Both the position numbers and the translations under genes were made by a program. A stretch of DNA of 64,000 nt from Teredinibacter purpureus (GTDB taxonomy: Bacteria > Pseudomonadota > Gammaproteobacteria > Pseudomonadales > Cellvibrionaceae). The stretch lies in assembly GCF_014217335.1 (NCBI RefSeq), contig NZ_CP060092.1, positions 1,133,501 to 1,197,500 of the forward strand, in the 5' to 3' direction. Within the stretch, counting starts at the first letter, position 1. Each line of letters begins with the position of its first letter. The notes beneath the pieces were generated by a model. It worked only from the letters and a program-made list of their open reading frames with translations. It searched no databases and was not told the DNA's origin. This document shows, piece by piece, positions 7,445-16,553 of the stretch.

Positions 7445-7799
7445 TCGTGGTTTTTATTAAACTCATCACGCCATAGGCGCTATTTCATTACTGTTTGTTT
7501 TTGGCGTGAAATATTTGATTTTTCTGAGTTTCAGACGAGTCTAGCCGCTCTCTAGGTTCGAGAAAGGTAGGGTTTATTGCAGGATGGGGTGTTAGTGGCT
7601 AGCAAATAATCGGACAGCCACGTTAAGAGAAAAACAATCAGTTTAGTCGTGGTTTTTATTAAACTCATCACGCCATAGGCGCTATTTCATTACTGTTTGT
7701 TTTTGGCGTGAAATATTTAATTTTTCTGAATTTCAGACGAGTCTAGCCGCTCTCTAGGTTCGAGAAAGGTAGGGTTTATTGCAGGATGGGGTGTTAGTG
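7396..7799. repeat. two tandem 202-bp direct repeats next to RAYT gene
   Basis: Copies at 7396-7597 and 7598-7799 follow each other without a gap and differ at three positions by my reading (for example GAAATATTTGATTTT versus GAAATATTTAATTTT). Each contains an inverted repeat CACGCCA...TGGCGTG and a CCACG...CGTGG stem followed by TTTTT. The right copy includes the stop codon of the RAYT gene (7794-7796). The left copy replaces the end of a cassette ORF. No coding frame is supported across 7445-7793. Confidence 0.88.
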
Positions 7800-8771
7800 G
7801 AAAATGGCTTCGCAATTCGCGAAGGCCGGTCTTCTTTTCAATCCTAGAGCTTTGGCAGCGAGCATGAGTTTTGCTTTGCAGCCGACTAAGCTTTTGAATG
7901 TGGATTCGAATTGGGTGGTGAGCGTGAGCCATTCGCGGCTGGTTATATTCAATCGCTCTAGAATGGGTGGCAAGTTGTTGTCGATAAAACCACGTTTGTT
8001 TTCTCGAATCGCTCTGCCTGTTATGTCCACGAGCTGAATGTAATCCTTCAGGTGAAAGGGTAAGCCTTGGGGCATGGGTTCTCTTGGGTTGCCTACAAAT
8101 TTAGCCAGTTTTAAAGGTTGAGTGTTAGCCGCTTTAAGGGCCTCAATACGCCGTTTTATAGAGGTATGTTCCGAGCTTTCTGGGGTTGTCACCATTTTGG
8201 CTCGAACAGGATTTAAATCGACATAAGCCATGCAAGCGGCGAGTGCTTTTTCATCCAGTAACGCCTGTGATTTAAACCGGCTTTCCCAAAAGCGACCTGT
8301 GCAGTGGTCTTCTGCATTTGCCCTGCGGGCAATGGGTTCGTTTAAAGCCCACATGAAACGACTTATGCTGGCGAGTTCCAAGCGCCATTGGTCCAGCTTT
8401 TCTTTCACGGCCTGCCGCTGGGCGTCATCTAACGGCCCACCTTTTACAAACGCTTGGGTTAAGGGGGTACCTTTGTAAAGGGTGTGCCAGCGTTTGGCTA
8501 CCTCTAAATCGCTTAACGTGTGAGCCTCTGCGGCCTTAATATGCAATACCAGATGGTGGTGATTACTCATTACGGCGTAAGCACAGATGTCAATGCAAAA
8601 CACTTCCCCCAGGAATACAATACGGTCTTCAACCCACTGTCGGCGGTGTTCGTAGTCGTTACCGGTTAACGCATCTAGGCCGCAAAGAAACGCGCGGCGC
8701 ACACAGCGAGATGTGCAGTGATAGTAGGGTGTGGCATCTAGTGAGATTTGTTGCTTCCTTGGGCGGGGCAT
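7794..8771 (-). CDS. REP-associated tyrosine transposase (Y1_Tnp/RAYT family)
   Basis: A 325-residue single-strand HUH nuclease-type transposase. It carries the metal-binding His cluster (VMSNHHHLVL, residues 71-73) and the nucleophile Tyr183 in the diagnostic AYVDLNPVRA motif. The long C-terminal extension (about 190-325) is typical of stand-alone RAYT proteins rather than 150-residue IS200 TnpA. No TnpB or second ORF is present. Its stop codon lies in a 202-bp tandem repeat, a candidate substrate or product of its activity. An ISL3 insertion 38 bp upstream may have displaced its promoter. Confidence 0.88.
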   Translation of the reverse strand: MPRPRKQQISLDATPYYHCTSRCVRRAFLCGLDALTGNDYEHRRQWVEDRIVFLGEVFCIDICAYAVMSNHHHLVLHIKAAEAHTLSDLEVAKRWHTLYKGTPLTQAFVKGGPLDDAQRQAVKEKLDQWRLELASISRFMWALNEPIARRANAEDHCTGRFWESRFKSQALLDEKALAACMAYVDLNPVRAKMVTTPESSEHTSIKRRIEALKAANTQPLKLAKFVGNPREPMPQGLPFHLKDYIQLVDITGRAIRENKRGFIDNNLPPILERLNITSREWLTLTTQFESTFKSLVGCKAKLMLAAKALGLKRRPAFANCEAIFH

Positions 8772-8808
8772 GGCTCATTCCTTGAGTTAACTTTTGCTGT
8801 TTTAATAT

Positions 8809-10139
8809 GGGCCTTCCCCTATTCGGGTGGCTTTCTAGCCTTTCCTAATAAACTCCCCTAGAATCCCAGCCTTTTATTTCTTGGTTTTCAGTGATGGACG
8901 AGCTTTCTCTTTACGAAAAAATATTATCAATCTCTTCTCCTTGGTTTGTCGAATCAGTTCAGCTAGATGAGCGTGACAACACCGTTCACGTCCACGTTGA
9001 ATACGATTGCGACAAACATTTAACCTGCCCTTTGTGTGAATCCAGATGTAGTCGCCATGACACCAGAACAAGAACATGGCGCCATCTCGATAGCTGTCAA
9101 TTTCGCACTCTCGTTCACGCGAATATCCCTCGCTCTAAATGTCGCACGCACGGTGTATTGCAAGCTGATATCCCCTGGGCTGATAAGCGATCAAGTTTCA
9201 CCTTGATGTTTGAGGCTTATGTAATCTCCTGGCTTCAAGAGGCGAGTATTAATGCCGTCAGTAAGAAGCTGGCGCTTAGCTGGAATGCTGCCGATGGAAT
9301 AATGAAGCGGGCTGTAGAGCGAGGCCTAAAAAGACGGTCTCATCTACATATTCAAAACCTAGCTGTCGATGAGGTCTGCAGCAAAAAGGGACATGAATAT
9401 GTGACCATTGTTTCCAATGATCATGGGCATGTAATAGATGTCCAAGAAGATCGCAAAAAATCGAGTTTAAACGCATTTTTTACAGGATTAAGTGACAAGC
9501 AAATCCAATCAGTTGAAACGATTAGTATGGATATGAGTCCGTCCTATATTTATGCCACCAAAGAGTATATTCCTCACTGGGAAAGAGCGATATGTTTTGA
9601 TAGGTTCCATGTTGCGATGGACTTAAATAAGGCTCTAAATAGTGTTCGTAAAAGTGAAGCCAATATGGTCGCGCAACAACACAAGCTAGAGCTCCATAGA
9701 TCGAAATTTGCATGGCTGAGATCACGTGAAAATCTAAAGGATATTCATTCTGTACAGATTTCAACATTAAGCGTTGTAGCAAAGAAGACTGCACGCGCAT
9801 GGGCGATAAAGAAGTATGCCATGGAGCTCTGGAATTATGATGATCGTATATGGGCTGAAGAAGCTTGGAAGCAATGGTACAGCTGGGCGATAAGAAGCCG
9901 CCTCAATCCTATAAAATCGGTAGCTAAAAGCATAAAGAAGAATCTATGGGGGATAATAAACGCCATCGTAAATAAAAAGAATAATGCTGGTGCAGAAAGT
10001 ATAAATAGCAGAATAAAAATGCTAAAAGTAAAAGCGAAAGGTTTTAGGAATAAGGCCCGTTTTAAGGCTGCAATTTTATTTCATCTCGGCGGGCTGGACC
10101 TGATGCCAGAAATCTAGCCACCCGAATAGGGGAAGGCCC
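8809..10139 (+). mobile_element. ISL3-family insertion sequence with 8-bp target duplication
   Basis: Perfect 24-bp inverted repeats at 8809-8832 (beginning GGGCCTTCCCCTATTCGGGT) and 10116-10139 bound a 1331-bp element. They are flanked by identical octamers TTTAATAT at 8801-8808 and 10140-10147. Eight-base duplication and GG(C/T)-type ends fit ISL3. Perfect ends and duplication indicate a recent insertion. Removing it joins the RAYT upstream region to the sequence at 10148. Confidence 0.96.
8891..10117 (+). CDS. ISL3-family transposase
   Basis: A 408-residue transposase. The N-terminal zinc-ribbon (LTCPLCESRCSRHDTR, later SKCRTHG) near residues 37-80 is the zf-ISL3 domain. The DDE domain follows with LAVDEVCSKKG, SMDMSPSYI and NNAGAESINSRIKMLK supplying the acidic residues. 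The ending FKAAILFHLGGL is family-typical. The frame is uninterrupted and runs into the right inverted repeat, so the copy is probably active. Confidence 0.95.
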   Translation: MMDELSLYEKILSISSPWFVESVQLDERDNTVHVHVEYDCDKHLTCPLCESRCSRHDTRTRTWRHLDSCQFRTLVHANIPRSKCRTHGVLQADIPWADKRSSFTLMFEAYVISWLQEASINAVSKKLALSWNAADGIMKRAVERGLKRRSHLHIQNLAVDEVCSKKGHEYVTIVSNDHGHVIDVQEDRKKSSLNAFFTGLSDKQIQSVETISMDMSPSYIYATKEYIPHWERAICFDRFHVAMDLNKALNSVRKSEANMVAQQHKLELHRSKFAWLRSRENLKDIHSVQISTLSVVAKKTARAWAIKKYAMELWNYDDRIWAEEAWKQWYSWAIRSRLNPIKSVAKSIKKNLWGIINAIVNKKNNAGAESINSRIKMLKVKAKGFRNKARFKAAILFHLGGLDLMPEI

Positions 10140-10295
10140 TTTAATATACAGTGTTGTTTTTCTTGGATCAAGCAGTGGTGTGGGTGTCCGAGAAACCGTG
10201 GAGTTTATTACGGATTTGTTTGCAAGGCTGGTGTTTTCCCAGTTCAATTGGCTGCCTTATTAATGCCGAGCTCTGCTGAGAATACATGCCATGTC

Positions 10296-11159
10296 TTAGG
10301 TGAAGCTCTCTTGAGCCGTGCGATAGCCGAGTGCGATCATTTCGTTCGCTCGATCAAACTCGAGTGTGCCACAAGCGTTTCTCGCTATTTCGACAACCCT
10401 GTCTGGCGGATAGGCTGCTAGCTTTTGTCTGGCGATGGTACTTTGCATAGCATCGAATGCCTGATTCGCTATTTCGTAGGCTCCCCAATTAATTTCCTGG
10501 GGGATATCAATCTTATTTTTAAGCTGGCTTATGTAGTTATTAATTTTTTTATTTATCCCATCGCCACTATTTTTATTTTGGTTGCCAATATTAATTGTAG
10601 CGGGATTGGAAAGTAATTTTCCCCCAAGGTTCACGGCAATGGTGATGTCTGTGTTGTCACTGAATGTCGGAGCGATAGGAACTGGATTAAGTACGCCGCC
10701 ATCAATTAAGTGCGCGCCGTTGTAGTTGTGTGGTGTGAAAAACATAGGTAGTGAAATTGAGGCGCGTATGGCGTCAAACAGTCGCCCTGAATTAATCCAT
10801 ATTTCCTTTTCTTCATTTACGTCTGCTGCAACCGCCGTGTAATTAATTGATAGGTCCTCAATCTTTATATCGCCCACGAGGTCAATGAGGGTGTTGATAA
10901 TTTTGTCGCCCTTGACCAAGCCACTTGTGCTCCATGAAATGTCGAGTAGCGTAATAATGTCCAGTTTTGTTATTGCGCGAACCCATTTTTCGAATTCATT
11001 CAACTTCTCAGCGGCATACATACCACCAATAAGAGCTCCCATAGAGCATCCTGAAATAGATTGTATGTGGTAATCATGCTCTTCCAGCCAATGAATTACG
11101 CCAATGTGCGCCAATCCACGAGCACCACCACTCCCAAGAACTAAAGACACTGTTTTCAT
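10296..11159 (-). CDS. patatin-like phospholipase, RssA-like
   Basis: A 287-residue serine hydrolase of the patatin family, expected to cleave acyl chains from phospholipids or related esters. The oxyanion loop GSGGARG (9-15), nucleophile Ser39 in GCSMG and catalytic Asp153 in DGG form the complete Ser-Asp dyad site. There is no signal peptide, so it is cytosolic or peripheral. It stands alone, separated by ~220 bp from the two-component genes. The length matches RssA-type proteins rather than large multidomain patatins. The physiological substrate is unknown. Confidence 0.9.
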   Translation of the reverse strand: MKTVSLVLGSGGARGLAHIGVIHWLEEHDYHIQSISGCSMGALIGGMYAAEKLNEFEKWVRAITKLDIITLLDISWSTSGLVKGDKIINTLIDLVGDIKIEDLSINYTAVAADVNEEKEIWINSGRLFDAIRASISLPMFFTPHNYNGAHLIDGGVLNPVPIAPTFSDNTDITIAVNLGGKLLSNPATINIGNQNKNSGDGINKKINNYISQLKNKIDIPQEINWGAYEIANQAFDAMQSTIARQKLAAYPPDRVVEIARNACGTLEFDRANEMIALGYRTAQESFT

Positions 11160-11379
11160 ATTGTGTGTACTCGCTCAATTAGAGTTAATGTTTGCACTAA
11201 TCGCTTCGTTAAATACCGGGTGTGTATTGTGGGCTTAACGGCCCTCGTTGAGAGGTTATAGCGTGGACAGTATGACAAAGCTGCTGCAAAAACGCATACG
11301 AACTTGGTGCACCGATAATTATCCCATTGGGGCATGAGGCCTCATTTCGAAATGACGGTATTTACTGTGCCAGTCACCT

Positions 11380-11823
11380 TTATTCTAGCCTCGAGAGCTT
11401 GGTTGCTGGCCAGCAAAGCCCCGCCGGAATTGCCCCCAGCACGATAACCTGGATGGCAACAAAGGCCAAAAAAAACCCGATGGGATGGTTGGGAATACCG
11501 CGCTGTAATAAGTAAGCAAAGTAAGTGGCGGCTACCACGTTAACAATTAGTGCGAGCCGCAATGCCCGCTGCGTACCAGCCCAAAGTGCACGGCACGTTA
11601 ACAGGTTAGTTAAAGCGCTGATCACCAAAACAAAACCGGGTAGCAGCAACAAGAATGCCCTGAGTCCCTCCAAGTTACCCTCTCCCAACGTTGGCGACCA
11701 AACCGCGGCAAGGTGGCCGAATGCGCCGGCCAGCAGAAACACGCCGAGCAAGCCTCCGCTCGCTCCCGCAATTCGGTATAGGCCATTGCCTGGCAATTCT
11801 GTGGCGGCATTAAAAGCCGACAT
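11380..11823 (-). CDS. small integral membrane protein linked to two-component system
   Basis: The ATG at 11823 (MSAFNAATELPGNG) overlaps the end of the response-regulator gene by 14 bases; a longer in-frame start at 11868 is less likely. The product is ~147 residues with four hydrophobic segments (GGLLGVFLLAGAFGHLAAVW, AFLLLLPGFVLVISALTNLL, LALIVNVVAATYFAYLL, GFFLAFVAIQVIVLGAIPAG). No enzyme motif. Co-transcription with the sensor and regulator suggests it is an accessory or output of that system. Confidence 0.72.
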   Translation of the reverse strand: MSAFNAATELPGNGLYRIAGASGGLLGVFLLAGAFGHLAAVWSPTLGEGNLEGLRAFLLLLPGFVLVISALTNLLTCRALWAGTQRALRLALIVNVVAATYFAYLLQRGIPNHPIGFFLAFVAIQVIVLGAIPAGLCWPATKLSRLE

Positions 11824-12484
11824 CGCAGCCTCCCACTTTCGACAGCCCACATTCATAAGAAAATACAACCGCTTGTGCGCGGTCGCGAATCCCTAATTTA
11901 GACAGCAAGCTGGAGACATGTGTTTTTACCGTGGCCGCCCCGATAAATAAGGCCTCGGCAATTTCGGCGTTGCTTTTTCCGTTAGCCAGCGCCTGCAACA
12001 CTTCGCGCTCGCGCGTGGTTAGCCGCTGCAAGCGTTCGGCGAAATTGCGCTCGGTTTTCATATGCTGGGTAAACTGGCCAATCATTCGGCGCGTAATGGT
12101 GGGGGATAGCATCGCACCGCCTTCGGCTACCGTGCGCACGGCGTTCACCAGTGCTTCTGGTGGAATATCTTTTAAGACAAAACCACTCGCGCCTACGCGC
12201 AGTGCACGGTAGACATATTCGTCCGGGTCAAAGGTGGTGAGAATAATAACGCGCGTGTTGTCACTTGCGTTGGCGAGAATACGTGCAGTGGCCTCGAGCC
12301 CATCCAGTTTAGGCATACGAATATCCATCAAAATGATATCCGGCTTGTGCTCGCGCGCCGCCTCAATTGCCTCAAAACCGTTGCTGGCTTCGGCAACCAC
12401 TTCGATATCACTCTCGTGCGCCAGTACCAGCGCTAGGCCGCGCCGCACCAGGGCCTGATCATCGACAACCAATACTCGTAACAT
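11810..12484 (-). CDS. NarL/FixJ-family response regulator
   Basis: 224 residues. Receiver domain (1-120) with acidic pair D8/D9, phospho-acceptor Asp54 (ILMDIRMP), Thr84 and Lys105 (FVLKD). A C-terminal LuxR-type helix-turn-helix (LTTREREVLQALANGKSNAE... VKTHVSSLLSKLGIRDRAQA) covers about 150-210. The start codon overlaps the kinase stop, so the pair is translationally coupled. Expected to bind DNA as a phosphorylated dimer; targets unknown, with its own promoter region a candidate. Confidence 0.95.
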   Translation of the reverse strand: MLRVLVVDDQALVRRGLALVLAHESDIEVVAEASNGFEAIEAAREHKPDIILMDIRMPKLDGLEATARILANASDNTRVIILTTFDPDEYVYRALRVGASGFVLKDIPPEALVNAVRTVAEGGAMLSPTITRRMIGQFTQHMKTERNFAERLQRLTTREREVLQALANGKSNAEIAEALFIGAATVKTHVSSLLSKLGIRDRAQAVVFSYECGLSKVGGCDVGF

Positions 12485-13722
12485 TATGTCTCCTGAAGCG
12501 TGCGCGGTAAAACGGCACGTACCTTAAATCCACCACCAATATCATCACTGTCGCCCGCGTTAAATGACCCGCCCAACAATTGTACGCGCTCGCGCATGCC
12601 CACAATACCGTGCCCCCCTGTGTTAACGGGCTTAGCGCCTTTACCATTGTCCGCAACGGTAACAACAATGTTTTCCCCACGCCCCTCCACCGTCACCGAG
12701 ACTTTGCTATTGGCACGGGCATGTTTAATCACGTTGGTCAGTGCCTCTTGCACAATACGGTAAGTGGTTAGCTCAAGACGTGCAGGTAAGGCAGATAAAT
12801 CGCCGAGAATGTTAAGTTTAACCGCCAGCCCAGCCTCACCGACTTGACGTACCAAATTGGGTAAATCATCAAGACTGGGCTGCGGCTCAAGTGCGTCCTC
12901 GGCATTAACGGGGCGCATAACGCTCAGCAGGTGGCGCATTTCCGACAGTGCTTGCCGGCCCGCCTCCTCGACCGACGCCATAGCATTAATGGCAGCCGCC
13001 GGGTCTGAGGCGGCGATGGTTCGTGCAGCGCCCGCCTGAACGGTCATCAAACTAACTTGGTGGGCGACAATATCGTGCATCTCGCGGGCAATACGACTGC
13101 GTTCGGCCATCACGGCGCGCTCCGCACCTACGTTGCGCTCGCGCTCAAGGTGCCGCGCTCGTTCTTCCAGCAAGCGTAAATATTCACCGCGAAAGCGCAA
13201 GCGGCGCCCTACGTACCAAAGCGCGAGCACCATTATCGCCGCCACGGTGTTCCCGGTACTAGGCGAATTAAAAACCGTAAGGTCCACAATCACAAAAACC
13301 AGCGCGCCAATTGCGCCCACGAGGCTAGCACGGTTGTTAGCCTCAAAACGGCCCAGACTATAGAGGGAGAAGGCCAAGCCAACGACGCCGTGCACGGGTG
13401 CCGCGACGTATAACACAACCGACACGGCCAGAATTACTCCATGGACCTGCCATGGATGGCTACGCCGCCATAACAGTGCAAAATTGGCGGCAAACGCGCA
13501 CAGGTAGGCACCCACATCCGGCAAGGTGGCCAGCGTCATGACCTCAGCCCCGCCATTGTGTGACCACATTAAAATGTTTAATAAAAACGCTAGCAGCGCA
13601 ATTAGCAAATCTGCGGTGTGCGGCCAGCGTTCAAAGGGGCCACGCCAAGGCCGCCATAGGGCCGGGTTAGGTGGCTGCGCACTAAAGGCGCGGCGTGTAA
13701 AAACAGACAATAACTCTTTCAT
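12484..13722 (-). CDS. NarL-type sensor histidine kinase (HisKA_3)
   Basis: The ATG at 13722 is preferred to a TTG at 13728. About 412 residues: hydrophobic N-terminal sensor of several membrane segments (about 38-175) with no large periplasmic loop, a coiled linker (180-210), the HisKA_3 dimerisation helix with phospho-acceptor His216 in REMHDIVAHQ, and an HATPase_c domain (YRIVQEALTNVIKHA, ADNGKG, GGHGIVGMRERV). The membrane-embedded sensor suggests it reads a membrane or envelope state. It is cognate to the next gene. Confidence 0.94.
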   Translation of the reverse strand: MKELLSVFTRRAFSAQPPNPALWRPWRGPFERWPHTADLLIALLAFLLNILMWSHNGGAEVMTLATLPDVGAYLCAFAANFALLWRRSHPWQVHGVILAVSVVLYVAAPVHGVVGLAFSLYSLGRFEANNRASLVGAIGALVFVIVDLTVFNSPSTGNTVAAIMVLALWYVGRRLRFRGEYLRLLEERARHLERERNVGAERAVMAERSRIAREMHDIVAHQVSLMTVQAGAARTIAASDPAAAINAMASVEEAGRQALSEMRHLLSVMRPVNAEDALEPQPSLDDLPNLVRQVGEAGLAVKLNILGDLSALPARLELTTYRIVQEALTNVIKHARANSKVSVTVEGRGENIVVTVADNGKGAKPVNTGGHGIVGMRERVQLLGGSFNAGDSDDIGGGFKVRAVLPRTLQET

Positions 13723-13769
13723 CGGCAAATTTTAGACGAACACCACGCTCCGTGTCATGAGTATTAAGG

Positions 13770-13781
13770 GGGGTATACCCC
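13770..13781. promoter_or_regulatory. 12-bp perfect palindrome upstream of kinase operon
   Basis: GGGGTATACCCC lies between the divergent kinase gene and the 81-residue ORF at 13895. A perfect palindrome in this position could be the regulator's binding site. No other copy was noticed in the window, so this is a suggestion only. Confidence 0.3.
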
Positions 13782-13894
13782 GGCCGCCAACTCAACCCTT
13801 TGGGGGAGGTTAAAATCCAGCCAGCGGCGGATGTGGCGCTGATCGTCCACGCTCATAATGCTCGGCAATTCAGCTCAATTGTTAGGAGCAGCAA

Positions 13895-14140
13895 ATGAGC
13901 GAAAGGGTATTAGACCCGCGTACAGGCCCAGAGGCGTTAGCGAATTGCGCGGCCAGTATAGCCGTGAACGCTTGGTTCGTCCTCGCTGCAATAGGCCACT
14001 GGGTTTTTCTCGCCTACATATTGGCGGTGTTTTTCCCTCCTATCGCTCAAAACGGGCTAAACGGACTCAAGGGCATGCACCTACCCAGTGGCTTTCGTGA
14101 AGGTGAAACACTGGGCAATCTCTTAGCAAAAAAACTGTGA
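13895..14140 (+). CDS. small membrane protein of unknown function
   Basis: An ATG with AGGAG at 13884-13888 makes this start convincing. It encodes 81 residues with one or two hydrophobic stretches (IAVNAWFVLAAIGHWVFLAYILAVFFPPIA, about 23-52) and a charged C-terminus. No family recognised. It is divergent from the kinase operon and upstream of the DUF2306-like gene. An overlapping frame at 13858 has no ribosome site and is disregarded. Confidence 0.6.
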   Translation: MSERVLDPRTGPEALANCAASIAVNAWFVLAAIGHWVFLAYILAVFFPPIAQNGLNGLKGMHLPSGFREGETLGNLLAKKL

Positions 14141-14264
14141 AGCCCGTGACTGTCAACCAGGAGAAATAATGAAATACCAAAAAGAGGAGGTAAATTAAAA
14201 AAAATCAGGCACCAGCAGAGTGCATAAGTCGCCACCGAACAATTAGGTATTAACGGAATTCAAT

Positions 14265-15089
14265 ATGCAAACGTTTATTCACTGGCTACTTAAATGTACG
14301 CCGGTAGGCTTACTATTACTTCTTTCTAGCTCAGCCAGTGCTGCTCGCCTTACGGTAGAGCCAGACTCGTCCTTTTTCCTGCATTTTGGTGCAGCTATTC
14401 TCCTTTATGCTCATATTGGAGGAGGGGCGATTGGCCTATTATCAGGACTCATTGCGAGCCTAGCACCCAAAGGCCAGAAATTACATCGCTTTGCAGGGAA
14501 AATATTTTTTATAGCGATGTTTACGAGCTATTTAATTGGTGCCTGTGTTTCCCCTTTTCTAGAGACTGAACAGAAAACAAATTTTGTCGCCGCAATATTA
14601 GCGTTATACCTGCTGGTAACCGGAGTGCTCGCCGCCCAACGAAAAACATTTAGGGCCGGATTCGCCGAAAAAATTGGACTTATTGTAGCCCTACTCATTA
14701 CGGCCATGGGGGTAAGCTTTATGGTGATGAGTCGTCAGAGTGTAACCGGCACTGTCGATGGAGCACCTCCTCAAGCCTTTATCTTGTTTGTGGTTTTAGG
14801 CGCAATTGCATCTGTCGGTGAACTAAACGTTATTCTACGAAAAACCCTAACGCAAAGATCTCGCATTATTCGCCATGTATGGCGTATGTGCCTGTCCTTC
14901 TTTATCGCATCCGGTTCGCTATTCTTTGGCCAGGCTACGCTATTTCCCGAATGGTTTAATGCTAGTTTATTCCCCATGATCTTTGGCCTATTCCCAATTA
15001 TGGTACTCATTATAGGAATAACAAAAACCCTACGGCCCAAACTCAGCGAATTCTACACCCGTCTACACCTTAAAAAACCGAGCGATTAA
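14265..15089 (+). CDS. DUF2306-like multi-pass membrane protein
   Basis: 274 residues: a signal-like first helix (LLKCTPVGLLLLLSSSASA) and six to seven further membrane segments. The segment HIGGGAIGLLSGLIASLAPKGQKLHRFAGKIF (quoted ends: HIGGGAIGLLSG and LHRFAGKIF) has the His-Gly-Gly and Leu-His-Arg pattern of DUF2306 proteins, which are proposed heme- or redox-linked membrane proteins. It is one base from the next gene, so the two share an operon. Biochemical function not established. Confidence 0.65.
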   Translation: MQTFIHWLLKCTPVGLLLLLSSSASAARLTVEPDSSFFLHFGAAILLYAHIGGGAIGLLSGLIASLAPKGQKLHRFAGKIFFIAMFTSYLIGACVSPFLETEQKTNFVAAILALYLLVTGVLAAQRKTFRAGFAEKIGLIVALLITAMGVSFMVMSRQSVTGTVDGAPPQAFILFVVLGAIASVGELNVILRKTLTQRSRIIRHVWRMCLSFFIASGSLFFGQATLFPEWFNASLFPMIFGLFPIMVLIIGITKTLRPKLSEFYTRLHLKKPSD

Positions 15090-15090
15090 A

Positions 15091-16146
15091 ATGAAAACAA
15101 TTATGCGAATAGCGGTATGGAATTGTTTATTGTTTGCCAATGTTATTAGTGCCGAAAGTGCACACCCAGACAATAACACGGCAGTTGATCTGTTTTACTC
15201 AAAACAGTACGATTTGGCGCTACCTAGGTTTGAAAAATATGTTTCAAATGCCACGGAGAGCCAAAAAAATAATGCCACCTACCAGCAGGCACTAATTTAC
15301 CTAAGTGAGATACTGCTAATTAAAAATAACACCAAAAACGCTGTGTCATATATTGAAGAAGCCTTAGATATTAGGCCGAACAGTAGTCAAGAACTACTAT
15401 TGGCAGGCGACATCTACTGTAAACATGCACGGCAGGTGTCCATATTCAAAGCATTAGGCTATGGGAAAAAGTGTATTAAATATTATGAAAAAGCAGCGGG
15501 TCAATCCCCAAACAACCTAAAAGCATTGAGTACGGTCATTCAATTTCACTTATATGCTCCCTCGTTTGCGGGAGGCTCCCTTGACAAAGGTGTTATGTAT
15601 TTAGCCAGCTTAACGGAAAAGTCTGAAGAGGCCGCACGCATTCACCATATTCAACTTACCGAGATACAAAACGATACCAGCGCCGCGTTAGCCTTAGCTG
15701 AAACGTTTTCAGAAAAAACATACTTAAAGACGGAAAACCAATACCAGCTCGCTAAATTCTTTAAACAACATAAATACTATATTCAAGCCGAGAAAATGTT
15801 CTTGGAAATTATTAAAAAAGACATATCCGTCAATAATACCCCAAGCAACTGGCACGTTAACGCCAGCCTGCTTCAGCTAGCTGAAATCTATATTGAGCGA
15901 GGCATAAAGGCCGACAAATCAATCGTATATATTGAGCAATACTTAACAACCAGCAGTAACCCGTATGACGAACACTTCTATTGGTCGCGATGGAGTTTAG
16001 CAAAAGCATATTACTTAACAGGAAATCTAGAGCAGTACCACCAAATGGTTGAGAGTATTAAACAACTAGACTACCTGGAAAACAAAGAATTTAAAAAACA
16101 TTTTGAGCGTGGCGTAAAAGAGCGAAGACATGGAGGCAAGGTATGA
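15091..16146 (+). CDS. periplasmic TPR protein
   Basis: 351 residues with a probable signal peptide (MKTIMRIAVWNCLLFANVIS-AES). The rest is helical repeats of TPR type: NTAVDLFYSKQYDLALPRFEKY-like units near 28, 68, 115, 200 and 245 (for example YQLAKFFKQHKYYIQAEKMF). There is no catalytic motif, so a scaffolding role is likely. It starts one base after the DUF2306-like stop and its end overlaps the next start by 4 bases. Confidence 0.7.
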   Translation: MKTIMRIAVWNCLLFANVISAESAHPDNNTAVDLFYSKQYDLALPRFEKYVSNATESQKNNATYQQALIYLSEILLIKNNTKNAVSYIEEALDIRPNSSQELLLAGDIYCKHARQVSIFKALGYGKKCIKYYEKAAGQSPNNLKALSTVIQFHLYAPSFAGGSLDKGVMYLASLTEKSEEAARIHHIQLTEIQNDTSAALALAETFSEKTYLKTENQYQLAKFFKQHKYYIQAEKMFLEIIKKDISVNNTPSNWHVNASLLQLAEIYIERGIKADKSIVYIEQYLTTSSNPYDEHFYWSRWSLAKAYYLTGNLEQYHQMVESIKQLDYLENKEFKKHFERGVKERRHGGKV

Positions 16147-16553
16147 GCACTCAGGCTAATATAAGCAATATTAGAGTACAGCTATTGCGCGTAGTGTATA
16201 TGTTTATATTTTTGGGCCTTGGTATAACCGTGTGGCCAGACATCATTTTTTCAAAAAATACAACAGTAACCGCCGATACCGTAGTGCTGGCAATGCTTGC
16301 AAGTTATTCCCTCGTTGCGTTACTGGGTTTGCGCTATCCACTAAAGATACTTCCGCTGCTTATTATAGAACTATTGTGGAAATCAATTTGGGTGTCTGCT
16401 TTTGCAATTCCTGCATTACTTACCGACAATTATAACCAGTACACCAGCGATGTAATGTTTGCTTGCGTACTTGGCATTGTTGTAATGTTACTCGCTATTC
16501 CGTGGGGCTATATCTACCATCAGTATGTCATTAGGTTGTGGTGTTCTAATTAA
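16143..16553 (+). CDS. four-helix inner membrane protein
   Basis: 136 residues with four hydrophobic segments (LLRVVYMFIFLGLGITVWP, VVLAMLASYSLVALLGLRY, ILPLLIIELLWKSIWVSAFA, VMFACVLGIVVMLLAIPWGY). The ATG overlaps the TPR gene stop, so it is translationally coupled and the last gene of the cluster. A resemblance to small uncharacterised membrane proteins is all that can be said. Confidence 0.65.
   Translation: MSTQANISNIRVQLLRVVYMFIFLGLGITVWPDIIFSKNTTVTADTVVLAMLASYSLVALLGLRYPLKILPLLIIELLWKSIWVSAFAIPALLTDNYNQYTSDVMFACVLGIVVMLLAIPWGYIYHQYVIRLWCSN

Noticed and set aside
7396..7799. CRISPR array
   Set aside because: The repeats are 202 bp, only two copies, with no spacers and no Cas genes.
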